A stretch of 64,000 nt of DNA, taken from NCBI RefSeq assembly GCF_005886535.1, contig NZ_PNDS01000017.1:1-64000 (forward strand), in the 5' to 3' direction. This DNA comes from Pseudoalteromonas sp. S2755. Its GTDB lineage: Bacteria > Pseudomonadota > Gammaproteobacteria > Enterobacterales > Alteromonadaceae. Shown here piece by piece: positions 17,567 through 28,662 of this stretch (position 1 is its first letter; every line of letters starts with the position of its first letter). Made by a program: the position numbers and the translations under genes. The notes under the pieces were generated by a model. It did no database searches. It saw nothing but the letters and a program-made list of their open reading frames with translations, and was not told where the DNA came from.

Positions 17567-18783
17567 CAATATACACGGTTTTTATACATATCAGCCCAGT
17601 TTATCGCAGCAGCATGAAAATCGGGAAGATTTTCATCTTTATAGTTTAGATAACTGCACGCGTCCTGCAGTGTCCACCAGCTTCCAGATTCATAGGCTCT
17701 GACAATATTTAAAATATAATATAGCGTGTTGGGTTTACCTATCAAAGCATCATGGAGCTGCTCAGGAAAGGGTAGCTTGTTTACAACCTGCTCCATCGGC
17801 CTGTCAAGAATGGCATCAAGCAGAGAAAATAACCCTGTCATAAAACTCATATTGGCAAGTCCCGGCGAAATTTGCTGCGCAATAAGCTCACAAAATCGCG
17901 AACGAACGATAGAAAGGCGTGTTAATTCTGTCGGTTTTCCCTCAGCTACGTGGGCAGTCATAATTAAGTTTACAAATTTTTTTACACGCTCGTTTCCTAA
18001 ATATACCAAGGCTTGCTTTAAAGATTCGATACGACTTTTGATTGGAAATACGCCGGAGTTAATTAGCCTTAACAGTTTATACGCAAGCGCAGTGTCTTGG
18101 GCAAACAATTCAGCTAGTCGTGTAATACTCATATTTGGTTTAAGTGCTTCTTCATAAATGAGCATGACAATCACATAATTAATCGTAATGTCTTTTTGCT
18201 CAATCATCTTGGGTTTTGCAAAGAAGTAGCCTTGAAAAAACTGAAACCCCATCTTTTTAGCTTGCTCAAACTCTTCTTCGGTTTCAACTTTTTCCGCAAG
18301 TAGTTTGATGTTCTTACGCTCTTTGATCATATCAATTACTGGCACTATGGTGTCCAGCGGATGCTCCATGACGTCGAACTTAATCAACCTTACAAGCTTT
18401 AAGAAAGGTTCCCATTCCTTTGAGTACTCAAAATCGTCCAACGCGAGTCTAAAATTGCTGTGAAATAAACCTCTTATCCGCTCATAATTTTGTTTTGTTG
18501 GAGGAATAGTCTCCAGTAGTTCCAAGATCACATCATTTGCTGGGAGAAACTCGCACAGCTCCTGACGTAACGAGTCCGGACCAATATTAATTAGCGCTTT
18601 CTTTCCCGAAGTGAGATATCGCATGCCGAGGTTAAGTTGATTATTCATTATCAGCTTGGCTGTCGCTGCATCATCTGCAATATTTGGAAAGCTATTTTTT
18701 ACACCATCGCGAAACAACAATTCGTATGCAACAACTTGTTTTTTACGATTAAATATGGCTTGGCGGGCCACAAAAACCTTCAA
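17566..18783 (-). CDS. EAL-HDOD signalling protein (degenerate EAL)
   Basis: A 405-residue cytosolic protein with an N-terminal EAL-type domain (about 1-200) and a C-terminal HDOD domain (about 200-400). The signature is YELLFRDG instead of EAL-xR, and the loop is LDDFEYS instead of DDFG-GYSS. Phosphodiesterase activity is therefore doubtful, and a binding or scaffolding role is more likely, as in other YuxH/CdgJ-like proteins. HDOD domains have been linked to motility and stress control. It is first in a three-gene overlapping unit. Confidence 0.9.
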   Translation of the reverse strand: MKVFVARQAIFNRKKQVVAYELLFRDGVKNSFPNIADDAATAKLIMNNQLNLGMRYLTSGKKALINIGPDSLRQELCEFLPANDVILELLETIPPTKQNYERIRGLFHSNFRLALDDFEYSKEWEPFLKLVRLIKFDVMEHPLDTIVPVIDMIKERKNIKLLAEKVETEEEFEQAKKMGFQFFQGYFFAKPKMIEQKDITINYVIVMLIYEEALKPNMSITRLAELFAQDTALAYKLLRLINSGVFPIKSRIESLKQALVYLGNERVKKFVNLIMTAHVAEGKPTELTRLSIVRSRFCELIAQQISPGLANMSFMTGLFSLLDAILDRPMEQVVNKLPFPEQLHDALIGKPNTLYYILNIVRAYESGSWWTLQDACSYLNYKDENLPDFHAAAINWADMYKNRVY

Positions 18784-19039
18784 ACAAAAACTCCTTTGTA
18801 CCTAAAGTGAGCAATCACACTTTTGGTTTAGCAATTTTAAGATTTTAACCCTTTATGATGATAAAGAAAATCAACCTAAGCTATTAAGAATCAAAATAAT
18901 AGCTTAAAAGATAATGCAAAATGATAAAAAAGAAAGGCCAGAGCTATCTTTTGATACCTTTGACCTAGTTTTTGTTTAACAACCGAGCCAATTTTTAAAT
19001 ACTTAACACAGATGCGAAAGTTTTTTATCTACATTTTCG

Positions 19040-20578
19040 CTATCTATATAATTGTTCGCAGTATTTCTGTGCAACGTCAGACCAATCGAAGCGCTGCATA
19101 AGAGCTTGCTGCCTGAGTTGTTGATATTTATCGCTATCCCCTACCAGATCAGCGAGTGCTAGTTCAAAAATCGCAATAAACTGACTACCTTGCTCAGCGA
19201 GCGTTTCTCCTTCAAAGCAATAGCCGGTTTCATTGTGTTTTACCGTATCAGATAGCCCACCCACTTTATGTACGATACAAGGTTGTCCAGCACGCATCGC
19301 AAGCATTTGGCTAATACCGCAAGGCTCAAAGGAGCTTGGCATTAAAAATAAATCACCCAATGGGTACAATTGCTCACCGAGTGCTTTACCATAACCATTT
19401 AAAAACAAGACATTACTATGGCGTGCCATGACTTCGGTAAAGAGCTGCTCAAGACTTGGGTCACCGGAGCCAACAATCACAATACGTGCTCCTCGGTGCT
19501 TGGCTATTTTGGCGATGTCATCGAGCACCACTCCGGCTTGGGTAGGCTGTCTTAAAATAAGTGCTTTTTGATCGGTAAGACGACCAACACTTGTAATTAA
19601 CTTGCCGCCAAAGGCTTCGCCACGCCAAGCGAGTATGCGTTGATGGGCAATGTAAAACCGAGATAATACTTGGCTTGATTTTGCCATCCATTGAAACACA
19701 TGCTGCTCAGCAAGCGCCAAATAGTCAGCAAAAGTTAGATTCTCGCCGCTAGCTGACTCATCATCATAAACACAACCGTTTAAAATACCTGCTAATCGTC
19801 CTTCATGAGAAGCGTGTTGCATATCACTTTCTAATCCTTCACCACCAAAAAAGCCAAGCTCTGGATGACTTGGGATCATCACTTCTTTGGCGTAATTAGG
19901 AGAAACAACATGCACTTTGTCTGAAAGATTAATAGCAGCTCGCATAGGATTGAAACAGTGAGGATATTTAGGGTCGCATATACTGAGTCCATCATAGGTG
20001 AGTGTCGGAAACCAAGACTCAAGACTAGAAAAATCATGGTTAAAAGGCCGGATCCCCTGAAGTGCGAGGTTATGCACTGTATAAACTGTCTTTAGCGCTT
20101 TTAATCGTTTAAACCTTGGACTAAACTGGCGTAATACAGCAACAACAGCCGCATGCCAGTCGTGTAGGTGCACAACGTCTATGTCCGCTATCAACTCATG
20201 TTCAATAAGTTCTGCAACTGCCGCACTGAAAAACGCAAATCGATTTGCATCTGTAGCAAAGGGCTGGTGAGGATCATTACAATAAATAGCACCGTGATGC
20301 TCACTAAATAACGAGTGTGAAATAACATATTGGGTGACATTGTTACTTTCTTCAACGGACCAAAGAGTCGCCGTTTCTAGGTGTTGCCGAAAAGGGACGG
20401 CAATATCAGCGACTAAGTTTCGAGTTAAAGCAGCTTGGCCATAATCGGGCGTGACCACCGATACTTTAATGCCAAGCTGCGCCAATGCGTAAGGCACATC
20501 GCGTATCACATCAGCGACGCCCCCTACCTTACAATTTGGCAACCGATCATTTTCGGCTGCCACTAAAATTACATGCAT
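19040..20578 (-). CDS. glgA: Glycogen synthase (ADP-glucose type)
   Basis: A 512-residue GT5 enzyme transferring glucose from ADP-glucose to the non-reducing end of glycogen. The N-terminal ADP-glucose-binding motif reads KVGGVADV (usually KTGG-GDV). The C-terminal GT-B half carries SSFEPCGISQMLAM and the HKVGGLSDTV stretch. The ATG at 20578 (MHVILVAAE) was chosen over an upstream start at 20617, because AGAGGT lies about five bases before it and the family begins here. It is the last gene of the glycogen operon, 16 bases after glgC. Confidence 0.95.
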   Translation of the reverse strand: MHVILVAAENDRLPNCKVGGVADVIRDVPYALAQLGIKVSVVTPDYGQAALTRNLVADIAVPFRQHLETATLWSVEESNNVTQYVISHSLFSEHHGAIYCNDPHQPFATDANRFAFFSAAVAELIEHELIADIDVVHLHDWHAAVVAVLRQFSPRFKRLKALKTVYTVHNLALQGIRPFNHDFSSLESWFPTLTYDGLSICDPKYPHCFNPMRAAINLSDKVHVVSPNYAKEVMIPSHPELGFFGGEGLESDMQHASHEGRLAGILNGCVYDDESASGENLTFADYLALAEQHVFQWMAKSSQVLSRFYIAHQRILAWRGEAFGGKLITSVGRLTDQKALILRQPTQAGVVLDDIAKIAKHRGARIVIVGSGDPSLEQLFTEVMARHSNVLFLNGYGKALGEQLYPLGDLFLMPSSFEPCGISQMLAMRAGQPCIVHKVGGLSDTVKHNETGYCFEGETLAEQGSQFIAIFELALADLVGDSDKYQQLRQQALMQRFDWSDVAQKYCEQLYR

Positions 20579-20594
20579 AGTACCTCTACACGGA

Positions 20595-21869
20595 TCATTT
20601 CTTTTGTTTTTCCGCAAGCTCTGCGAGCATATCTCGGGTCACTAATACGATCCCCTTATTCGATACTCTAAAGCCGTTCGCTTTGTCTAAATCAGTATCG
20701 TAACCAATTGTCATCCCCTCTGGTATGTGACAACTGCGGTCAATGATTGCATTTTTAATTTTGCAGTTACGCCCGATTTTGGCACCGGGTAAAACCACGG
20801 CCCCCTCAATTTCACAATACGAATGAACGTGTACATTGGAGAACAGCAATGAACGCTTAACCTTGGAGCCAGAAATAATACAGCCACCAGAAACCGTAGA
20901 GTCTACGGCCATACCGCGCCTATCATCATCATCAAATATAAATTTAGCCGGTGGTAATTGTTCCTGATAAGTCCAAATTGGCCAATGAGGATCATAGAGA
21001 TCAAGTTGGGGTTCAGGAGAAACCAACTCCATATTTGCTTCCCAGAATGAATCCAGTGTACCTACATCTCGCCAATACGGCTGCCCTTCGTGTGACGGGT
21101 CGCAAAATGGATACGCATACACATTATGCTCTTCTATGATGGATGGAATAATATCATGACCAAAGTCACGCCCCGACCCTTCTCGTTCCGCATCCTTTTT
21201 TAACTGCTCGAATAAAAACTCCGTGTTAAACACATAGTTCCCCATAGATGCCAAACATACACCTGGCTTTCCAGGGATTGACGTCGGATCTACCGGCTTT
21301 TCATCAAAGCGACGCACCCGGTTGCTTTCATCAACGGTCATTACACCAAACGTTTTTGCCGCTTCTTCACAGGCCACTTCGATACAACATACGGTCATAT
21401 CGGCACCCGTTTCTACATGCTTTGCAAGTAAACCACCATAGTCCATTCTGTAGACATGATCACCCGATAAGATCATAACGTACTTGGGCAGCTCATGACG
21501 AATAATATCCATATTCTGGAAAACTGCGTCTGCTGTGCCGCAGTACCACTCGTCACCGTACCGCTGTGATGCTGGCAATATCTCTACAGATTCTCCCAGC
21601 TCCTTTTTAAAGTGTCCCCATGCACGATTAACATGGCGAATCAGCGAATGCGACTTGTACTGGGTAGCAATGCCAACCCGACGGATCCCTGAGTTAATGC
21701 AGTTAGACAGTGGGAAATCGATAATTCGATGTTTGCCGCCAAAATAAACAGCGGGTTTCGCTCGCCAATTGGTGAGCTCGTGAAGGCGCGAACCTCTTCC
21801 ACCCGCAAGTATTAAAGCATATGTTTCTCGAGTGAGGGTACTAATATAACGATTCGCATAATTAGGCAT
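20595..21869 (-). CDS. glgC: Glucose-1-phosphate adenylyltransferase
   Basis: A 424-residue enzyme that forms ADP-glucose from ATP and glucose-1-phosphate, the committed step of glycogen synthesis. The nucleotidyltransferase motif [15 protein letters not shown] lies at about 19-33, followed by [20 protein letters not shown], the GDHVYRMDY active-site stretch and the C-terminal left-handed beta-helix. It is usually allosteric; effector residues cannot be judged by eye. It lies between glgP and glgA. Confidence 0.97.
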   Translation of the reverse strand: MPNYANRYISTLTRETYALILAGGRGSRLHELTNWRAKPAVYFGGKHRIIDFPLSNCINSGIRRVGIATQYKSHSLIRHVNRAWGHFKKELGESVEILPASQRYGDEWYCGTADAVFQNMDIIRHELPKYVMILSGDHVYRMDYGGLLAKHVETGADMTVCCIEVACEEAAKTFGVMTVDESNRVRRFDEKPVDPTSIPGKPGVCLASMGNYVFNTEFLFEQLKKDAEREGSGRDFGHDIIPSIIEEHNVYAYPFCDPSHEGQPYWRDVGTLDSFWEANMELVSPEPQLDLYDPHWPIWTYQEQLPPAKFIFDDDDRRGMAVDSTVSGGCIISGSKVKRSLLFSNVHVHSYCEIEGAVVLPGAKIGRNCKIKNAIIDRSCHIPEGMTIGYDTDLDKANGFRVSNKGIVLVTRDMLAELAEKQKK

Positions 21870-21900
21870 TATTTCTTCTCTCCATAACTTTTTGCGGTGA

Positions 21901-24384
21901 CTACTGCATTGGGCTCAAGCGCCAAATATCATCGCTGTAATCTTGAATTGTTCTATCACTAGAAAATTTTCCACTGGCTGCGGTATTGAGAATACTCATG
22001 CGCAGCCAATGCTCCTTGTCTTTATATGCCTGAGCCGCGTGTTCCTGACTCTCAACGTAGGAGGGAAAATCTTGTGCCACTAACCAAGGATCAGTACTAC
22101 TCTTAATTGAGTTAATTACGTCATCAAAGATATTAGGCTCAAATAGGTTAAAGTGCCCACTTTCGAGCAAAGCCATAACGCGTTTTAGGTCATTGTTGCT
22201 TTCTATTATCTTAAGGGGCTGATAATTTTGGCGTACTTGCTGTGCTTGTTCAGCGGTTACACCAAATAAGTAAAAGTTGTCTGCGCCAACGCATTCTCGT
22301 ATTTCGATATTTGCGCCATCCAAGGTACCTATGGTGATCGCGCCATTCATCATAAACTTCATGTTGCCAGTACCAGACGCTTCTTTTCCAGCTGTTGAGA
22401 TCTGCTCTGATAAATCTGTTGCAGGGCAAATCACTTCCATTTTTGAGACATTGTAATTGGGCATGAAAGCCACTCGAAGGTAGGGCCTCGCTGCTGGGTC
22501 ATTGTTGATAACATTGGCAACATTATTGATTAATTTAATGATTTTCTTCGCCATGTAATAACCTGGTGCCGCCTTACCTCCAAACAGTACGCAACGAGGA
22601 ACAAGCTCTGCCACATCACCACGACAGATCCGGTCGTAAAGATGGATAACGTGCAATACATTAAGTAGTTGACGCTTGTATTCATGAATACGTTTCACTT
22701 GAACATCAAACATCATAATTGGGTCAAACTCTACCTGACATTCATGAGCAATTAGCGCAGCAAGACGCTGCTTGTTGTTTTGTTTGACTGTTAACCACTG
22801 CTTTTGAAAGGCGTGATTATCGTAAAAACGACGTAGTTCACTAATTTTAGAAAAATCAGCTTGCCATCCATCGCCAATTTTATCACTAATCAATTGTGCC
22901 AGTTCTGGATTACAATGCGACAACCAGCGCCTTGGCGTCACCCCATTCGTTTTATTATTAAACTTCTCAGGGCAAAGTTGATAGAAATCGTTAAACAAGC
23001 CAGCTTTTAATAACTCGGTATGTAAAGCCGCAACGCCATTGACAGAATAACTACCTACAATCGCAAGGTACGCCATGCGAATTTGAGGGTGACTGGACTC
23101 CTCTATGAGAGACAGCGCACGCTGCTTTTCGATATCACCCGGCCATTTTAATGCTACTTCCGACAAAAAGCGGGCATTGATCTCATAGATAATTTCTAGC
23201 AATCTAGGTAACAAGCGCTCAAATAGACTCACAGACCAGCGCTCTAATGCTTCGGGTAATAAAGTATGATTAGTATATGCCATGGTTGATGTCGTTATCT
23301 TCCATGCGGCATCCCACTCCAGCTCGTAATCGTCTAATAAAATGCGCATTAGCTCAGCTACGGCGATACTTGGGTGGGTATCATTGAGTTGGAATACGTG
23401 ATAATCCGCAAAATCACTAAAATCATCGCCGTATTGCTCAACCCAAGTTGCGATCACGTCTTGTAGACTCGCGCTGGATAAAAAGTACTGCTGCCTTAGT
23501 CTCAGCTCTTTACCGTTTTCACTGGCATCGTTGGGGTACAGCACCATCGTTATCTGCTCAGCGAGATTCTTTTTCGCCACCGCTTCTGAATAACTACCGG
23601 CGTTAAATTCGCTGAGGTCAAACTCATCGGTTGCCTCTGATTTCCATAGCCTTAATGTGTTTACCACCTCATTACGATATCCAGGGACTGGGACGTCGTA
23701 AGGCACGGCGAGTATATCTTGCGTATCAAGCCACTCACGATGCTGTCTACCATTTTTGTCGGTATGTACTTCAACATGACCAAAAAACTTAACTCTCCGG
23801 GCTTGCTCTGGTGCGGCAAGTTCCCAAGGGTGGCCTTCTCGGAGCCAGTTATCTGGCTGTTCTACTTGATGACCCTGTTCACAGGTTTGGTTAAACATCC
23901 CAAATTCGTAACGCAAACCGTAACCGACAACAGGAAGGGCTAATGAAGCACAGCTATCCAAAAAACATGCTGCAAGGCGGCCTAAACCACCATTGCCAAG
24001 ACCTGCGTCATGCTCAGCCTGCGCGACCTCTTCAAGCTCAGTACAGTATTCTTGCAATGCCGCTTGAACTTGTTCTTCTAAGTCGAGATTTAGCACCGCA
24101 TTAGACAGTGCTCTACCCATTAAAAATTCCAACGAAAGGTAAGCTGCTTTGCGCGTTTTTTTACTCTTAATGTGCTCTTTAGTTGCACGGCAGCGAGCAA
24201 CTAATCGGTCACGAATGGTCAAGGCTAATGCATGGTACAAATACAGTCGCGACTCTCCTACTTTGTCTCGACCTAAGGTGTAGTAAAAGTGACGAGTTAA
24301 ATCATCACTCAAGGTGTTTTCATCTATCTTTGGTGCATCTTGCCAATGTTTCACGACACATACTGGCGCACTTTTATTAGCCAT
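21901..24384 (-). CDS. glgP: Glycogen/maltodextrin phosphorylase
   Basis: An 827-residue GT35 enzyme that releases glucose-1-phosphate from alpha-1,4-glucans. The pyridoxal-phosphate lysine lies in [15 protein letters not shown], and the substrate region includes NGVTPRRWL and [11 protein letters not shown]. Length is typical. An ATG at 24393 is possible, but the second ATG at 24384 (MANKSAPV) has GGGGA at good spacing. It overlaps the end of glgX by a few bases, indicating translational coupling. Confidence 0.96.
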   Translation of the reverse strand: MANKSAPVCVVKHWQDAPKIDENTLSDDLTRHFYYTLGRDKVGESRLYLYHALALTIRDRLVARCRATKEHIKSKKTRKAAYLSLEFLMGRALSNAVLNLDLEEQVQAALQEYCTELEEVAQAEHDAGLGNGGLGRLAACFLDSCASLALPVVGYGLRYEFGMFNQTCEQGHQVEQPDNWLREGHPWELAAPEQARRVKFFGHVEVHTDKNGRQHREWLDTQDILAVPYDVPVPGYRNEVVNTLRLWKSEATDEFDLSEFNAGSYSEAVAKKNLAEQITMVLYPNDASENGKELRLRQQYFLSSASLQDVIATWVEQYGDDFSDFADYHVFQLNDTHPSIAVAELMRILLDDYELEWDAAWKITTSTMAYTNHTLLPEALERWSVSLFERLLPRLLEIIYEINARFLSEVALKWPGDIEKQRALSLIEESSHPQIRMAYLAIVGSYSVNGVAALHTELLKAGLFNDFYQLCPEKFNNKTNGVTPRRWLSHCNPELAQLISDKIGDGWQADFSKISELRRFYDNHAFQKQWLTVKQNNKQRLAALIAHECQVEFDPIMMFDVQVKRIHEYKRQLLNVLHVIHLYDRICRGDVAELVPRCVLFGGKAAPGYYMAKKIIKLINNVANVINNDPAARPYLRVAFMPNYNVSKMEVICPATDLSEQISTAGKEASGTGNMKFMMNGAITIGTLDGANIEIRECVGADNFYLFGVTAEQAQQVRQNYQPLKIIESNNDLKRVMALLESGHFNLFEPNIFDDVINSIKSSTDPWLVAQDFPSYVESQEHAAQAYKDKEHWLRMSILNTAASGKFSSDRTIQDYSDDIWRLSPMQ

Positions 24385-26428
24385 GCTTTTCATCCCCTTT
24401 GATTGATGTAAATATCCATGCTGACTTAGCTGGAACCTGTAAATAAGAGTCTAACTCTCGTCTTTGCGGCTCAACCGCGGTGGTAATTGCTTGCTGCCAA
24501 TGAGATGAAAATGCACTAAGTGGCAGCTTTATTTGCAGCGCATTCTCACTGGCGTTCAGTATTATCAACAAGCTTTGCCCTAACTGCTGATCGGTGATGG
24601 TGTAACTCAACCATTTACGGCATGGCTCTCGCCATTGTTCGGGCGATAACGGCTTTGCTTGTTCATTAAACCAATTCACCGCAAAACGACTGTCACTGTC
24701 ATGGACATAAAATGAGTGAGAAAAGGCGGCAAATTGTTTACGGAGCACGAGCAAATCTTGGATAAAAAAGGTTAAAGTATGGTGTTGCTGGTGGTTTTTC
24801 CATGCCAGCCAGCTAGTGCAGTTATCTTGGCAGTAGGCATTATTGTTGCCATTTTGCGTATGTGCCATTTCAGTACCCGCACAAATCATCGGGATCCCTT
24901 TGGATAAAAACAAAGTGAGTAATGCATTTTTCTGCATACTAAGACGCAATTCATTGATTTGAGGGTCGGCACTGAACCCTTCTACCCCACAATTAAATGA
25001 AAAGTTTTCACTGTGGCCGTCTCTATTTGCCTCACCGTTTGCTTCATTATGTTTATGCTCGTAAGCCGTCCAATCAAACAATGAGAAGCCGTCATGACTA
25101 GTAAGAAAGTTTATGGAGTTCAAAGGACCCCGTAAGTTATGTTCAAACAGATCACTGGAGCCATGAATACGCATCGCAAGCTCTGGCAATACTCCCTCAT
25201 CGCCACGCCAAAAGCGCCTGACAGTATCTCGATATTTATCATTCCACTCACGCCAAGGAGAAGGAAATTGTCCAAGTTGATACCCACCAGGACCAATATC
25301 CCAAGGCTCGGCGATCAGTTTTACTTTGCTAAGCACCGGGTCTTGATGGATCGCTTGCAAAAACGCATGTTGATTTGAAAATCCCGAGGCTTGACGGGCA
25401 AGGATCGTTGCCAAATCAAAACGAAAACCGTCCACTCCCATGTATTCTACCCAATAGCGCAAACTGTCCAAGACAAGTCTTAATACCACTGGGTTCGAGA
25501 TATTCATTGTGTTTCCACAACCCGTGTCATTAATGTAGACATTCGGTTTACTCGGCAAGGTGCTGTAATAAGTCAGGTTATCAAACCCTTTAAAGCTAAT
25601 TGTCGGGCCATCCAAACCACCTTCCGCAGTATGATTAAACACTACATCCAAAATAACCTCTATACCGGCTTGGTGGAGCCGCTCTACCATTACCTTAAAT
25701 TCGTTGATGTCGTCGTTAACAAGATAACTTTTGTGTGGCGTAAAGAAGTTGAGGCTGTTATACCCCCAGTAATTTTTTAGTCCTTTGGTCGTAAGAAATT
25801 GCTCATTGATAAACGCATGCACAGGTAGCAGCTCAATCGCAGTAACACCAATATGCTTGAGGTGATCGATAAAGGTTTGTTCAGCAATCCCTAAGTATTT
25901 TCCTTGGTGTTTACTTGGAATATCTGGGTGCCTAACAGTTGCCCCTTTAACATGACATTCATAGATCACCGTTTTACTCCACGGCGTCTTGGGTCGCTTC
26001 CCTTGATACTTCTCAATCGCCGTCACTTTGCTCTTTGGCATATCACAGGCGTTATCAGAAGGGTTTAAATGGCCTACTGGCAAATGACAAAAATGCCGTT
26101 CACTCCAAGTAAATTCGCCGAAAAAGTCGCGGCAATATGGGTCTAAGAGTAACTTATTAGCATTGAAAAGTAGCCCTTTTTCCGCGCTATACTCCCCGTC
26201 TACCCGATAGCCATATAAGTCTCCGACTTTTGCTCCTTCAATAAACAATGACCAATTTCCGCCTTCATGCCGAAACATCCCTACCCGATTCACTTCGCTA
26301 TGGCCGCTTTTGTCGAACAGACACAAGGTTACACGTTTCGCTTTCGGTGCATAAACACAAAAGTTAACACCTTTATCACTGGCCGTTGCACCCAGCAATT
26401 GATGATCGCCGCGATAACTGGTTAGCAT
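24377..26428 (-). CDS. glgX: Glycogen debranching enzyme
   Basis: A 683-residue GH13 enzyme (isoamylase type) hydrolysing alpha-1,6 branches of phosphorylase-trimmed glycogen. An N-terminal CBM48 domain spans about 8-100. The catalytic region carries VVFNHTAEG, nucleophile Asp in DGFRFDLATIL, acid Glu in IAEPWD and TSHDGFSLFDW. It overlaps glgB by seven bases at its start and glgP at its end. Confidence 0.95.
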   Translation of the reverse strand: MLTSYRGDHQLLGATASDKGVNFCVYAPKAKRVTLCLFDKSGHSEVNRVGMFRHEGGNWSLFIEGAKVGDLYGYRVDGEYSAEKGLLFNANKLLLDPYCRDFFGEFTWSERHFCHLPVGHLNPSDNACDMPKSKVTAIEKYQGKRPKTPWSKTVIYECHVKGATVRHPDIPSKHQGKYLGIAEQTFIDHLKHIGVTAIELLPVHAFINEQFLTTKGLKNYWGYNSLNFFTPHKSYLVNDDINEFKVMVERLHQAGIEVILDVVFNHTAEGGLDGPTISFKGFDNLTYYSTLPSKPNVYINDTGCGNTMNISNPVVLRLVLDSLRYWVEYMGVDGFRFDLATILARQASGFSNQHAFLQAIHQDPVLSKVKLIAEPWDIGPGGYQLGQFPSPWREWNDKYRDTVRRFWRGDEGVLPELAMRIHGSSDLFEHNLRGPLNSINFLTSHDGFSLFDWTAYEHKHNEANGEANRDGHSENFSFNCGVEGFSADPQINELRLSMQKNALLTLFLSKGIPMICAGTEMAHTQNGNNNAYCQDNCTSWLAWKNHQQHHTLTFFIQDLLVLRKQFAAFSHSFYVHDSDSRFAVNWFNEQAKPLSPEQWREPCRKWLSYTITDQQLGQSLLIILNASENALQIKLPLSAFSSHWQQAITTAVEPQRRELDSYLQVPAKSAWIFTSIKGDEKHG

Positions 26429-28662
26429 GCGCCACCAGAGATCAGCTGCAAATACACGGTTGCCAAAGGCGGAACTGTTATATCGATACTTTGCTCAAGG
26501 CCATGGCTTGCTATGTTTTTCGATTCAATGAGTTGTTGTTTATGTGCAACGACTCCAACGCCACTCCCCCAAAACGCTTTGTCATCCGTGTTTAAGATAA
26601 CTTGATACACACCCGCTGATGGCACGCCTAAGCGGAATTGGAAATGAGTTTGTGGCGTAAAGTTTGCGATCACCACCAGCGGTGTAACACCATCTTGTCC
26701 GTAGCGTACAAAACTAAATATGCTTTGCCCAGCATTCCCCCCATCAATCCAATTAAACCCTGTTGATTTGTTATCGCACTCGAATAGTTGCGGCGTTGAT
26801 TTATAAATCGTATTGAGCGCTTTGACACACTCATACACGCCTTGGTGCGCTTCACTTTCAAGCAACTTCCAGTTGAGTTGTTGGTTATGATCCCACTCCT
26901 CTCGGGGGGCAAGTTCAGCGCCCATGAACAGCAACTTTTTACCTGGGTGGGCAAACATAAAGCCATAGTAGGCACGTAAATTAGCGAATTGCTGCCAATC
27001 GTCTCCTGGCATTTTGCTCAGTAGCGCACCTTTGCCATGTACCACTTCATCGTGACTTAATGGCAAGATGTAATTTTCAGAATAGGCATACACCATCGAA
27101 AAGGTCATTTCATGGTGATGGTACTTGCGATGAATTGGGTCTTTGGACATATAGTTTAGCGTGTCATTCATCCACCCCATATTCCACTTATAACCAAAAC
27201 CCAAACCATCGTGTTCAACACTGCGGGTAACACCGGGCCAAGCTGTGGATTCTTCAGCGACCATCATTATACCTTCGTCAACACCATAACATTTGGTATT
27301 GACTGATTTGAGGCATTCTATTGCACCTAGGTTTTCGCGGCCGCCATATTGATTTGGCACCCATTCCCCATGTTTACGGCTGTAATCCAAATAAAGCATC
27401 GATGCCACGGCATCAACTCGTAAACCATCGATGGCGTATTCTTTTATCCAATACATCGCATTCGACAGCAAAAAGCTTTTTACTTCAGCGCGGTCGTAGT
27501 TAAAAATATAGGTATTCCAATCTGGGTGAAATCCTTGCCGCTTATCAGCATGTTCAAATAAATGCGTACCATCAAATTTATGTAAACCATGAGGATCTGA
27601 TGGGAAATGTCCCGGTACCCAGTCGATAAGTAATCCGAGGTCTTCACGATGACAGCACTCAACAAAGTAAGCAAAATCCTCCACGCCACCAAAGCGACTG
27701 GTTGGCGAGAATAACCCCACTGGTTGATAACCCCAGGAGCCATCAAAAGGATATTCACTGATAGGCATCAGTTGCAAATGGGTAAATCCCAGTGCCTTTA
27801 CATAAGGGATAAGGTCATCCGCTAATTCTCGATACGTGAGATAGCGATTACCGTCTTCCTCTCGGCGCTTCCACGAGCCCAAATGCACTTCATAAATACT
27901 AATGGGTGCATTGACTTTATTGCGCAGCGCCTTTTTATCATGGTAAGCTTGGCTCAATGTGAAAGCCGCTGGTCGAGCCTGAGTTATACTCGCCGTACCC
28001 GGCGCTTGTTCCATTTTAAATGCAAAGGGGTCAGCCTTTTCTATGCGTTCCCCCTCAAATGTGGTGATTGCAAATTTATAGCAGCAGTCAACCTCCAGTG
28101 CCGGAATAAAAAGCTCCCATACACCACTGGCTGGATGTAATCGCATTGGATGCTGAACGGCCTGCCAATGATTAAACTCACCTATCACAGAAACAGACAA
28201 CGCATTTGGCGCCCAAACACCAAATCGAAACCCAATTACACCCTCTATTTCTACTTGATGTGCACCTAAATGCAAATAAGCTTGAGCTTGTGTTCCTTCA
28301 TTAAATAAGTACAAGGCATCATCAGCCAAGCAACTATCAAAACTATATACATCCCTCCCAGTGACGGTATGCTCTGGGTAGTGCACTTCAAGCAGGTAAT
28401 CTTTGCTGATGTCATCCGCTCTAAAATCTAATGTGAATAGCGCACTTTTGCGAAACCGTTCAAGCGCATAGCTACTATTGTTGGTAAGTACGTTAACTTC
28501 TGTCGCACCTGGAATAAAACAGCGCACGACTGAGCGCTTCGCATCTAGCTGGTGTAGTCCTAGGAAGGCAAATGGGTCACGACACTTACCGGCTTCCAAA
28601 GCAGCTAATTGACTGATGTAGTCATCTACTTGGGCGTCTTCTATTTTTGCTCTTGTATTCAT
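26422..28662 (-). CDS. glgB: 1,4-alpha-glucan branching enzyme
   Basis: A 746-residue GH13 enzyme that introduces alpha-1,6 branches into glycogen. Two N-terminal beta-sandwich domains (about 20-120 and a CBM48 at about 125-220) precede the catalytic barrel. Key residues are visible: nucleophile Asp in DGLRVDAVASMLY, acid Glu in VAEESTAWP and the LSHDEVVHGK stretch. The length with two N-terminal modules matches the E. coli type. The ATG follows directly on the malQ stop codon with no gap. Confidence 0.96.
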   Translation of the reverse strand: MNTRAKIEDAQVDDYISQLAALEAGKCRDPFAFLGLHQLDAKRSVVRCFIPGATEVNVLTNNSSYALERFRKSALFTLDFRADDISKDYLLEVHYPEHTVTGRDVYSFDSCLADDALYLFNEGTQAQAYLHLGAHQVEIEGVIGFRFGVWAPNALSVSVIGEFNHWQAVQHPMRLHPASGVWELFIPALEVDCCYKFAITTFEGERIEKADPFAFKMEQAPGTASITQARPAAFTLSQAYHDKKALRNKVNAPISIYEVHLGSWKRREEDGNRYLTYRELADDLIPYVKALGFTHLQLMPISEYPFDGSWGYQPVGLFSPTSRFGGVEDFAYFVECCHREDLGLLIDWVPGHFPSDPHGLHKFDGTHLFEHADKRQGFHPDWNTYIFNYDRAEVKSFLLSNAMYWIKEYAIDGLRVDAVASMLYLDYSRKHGEWVPNQYGGRENLGAIECLKSVNTKCYGVDEGIMMVAEESTAWPGVTRSVEHDGLGFGYKWNMGWMNDTLNYMSKDPIHRKYHHHEMTFSMVYAYSENYILPLSHDEVVHGKGALLSKMPGDDWQQFANLRAYYGFMFAHPGKKLLFMGAELAPREEWDHNQQLNWKLLESEAHQGVYECVKALNTIYKSTPQLFECDNKSTGFNWIDGGNAGQSIFSFVRYGQDGVTPLVVIANFTPQTHFQFRLGVPSAGVYQVILNTDDKAFWGSGVGVVAHKQQLIESKNIASHGLEQSIDITVPPLATVYLQLISGGAC

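Noticed and set aside
18905-18980. A 21-codon ORF (from ATG near 18914) between the EAL-HDOD gene and glgA.
   Set aside because: It is very short, has no ribosome binding site and no recognisable feature.
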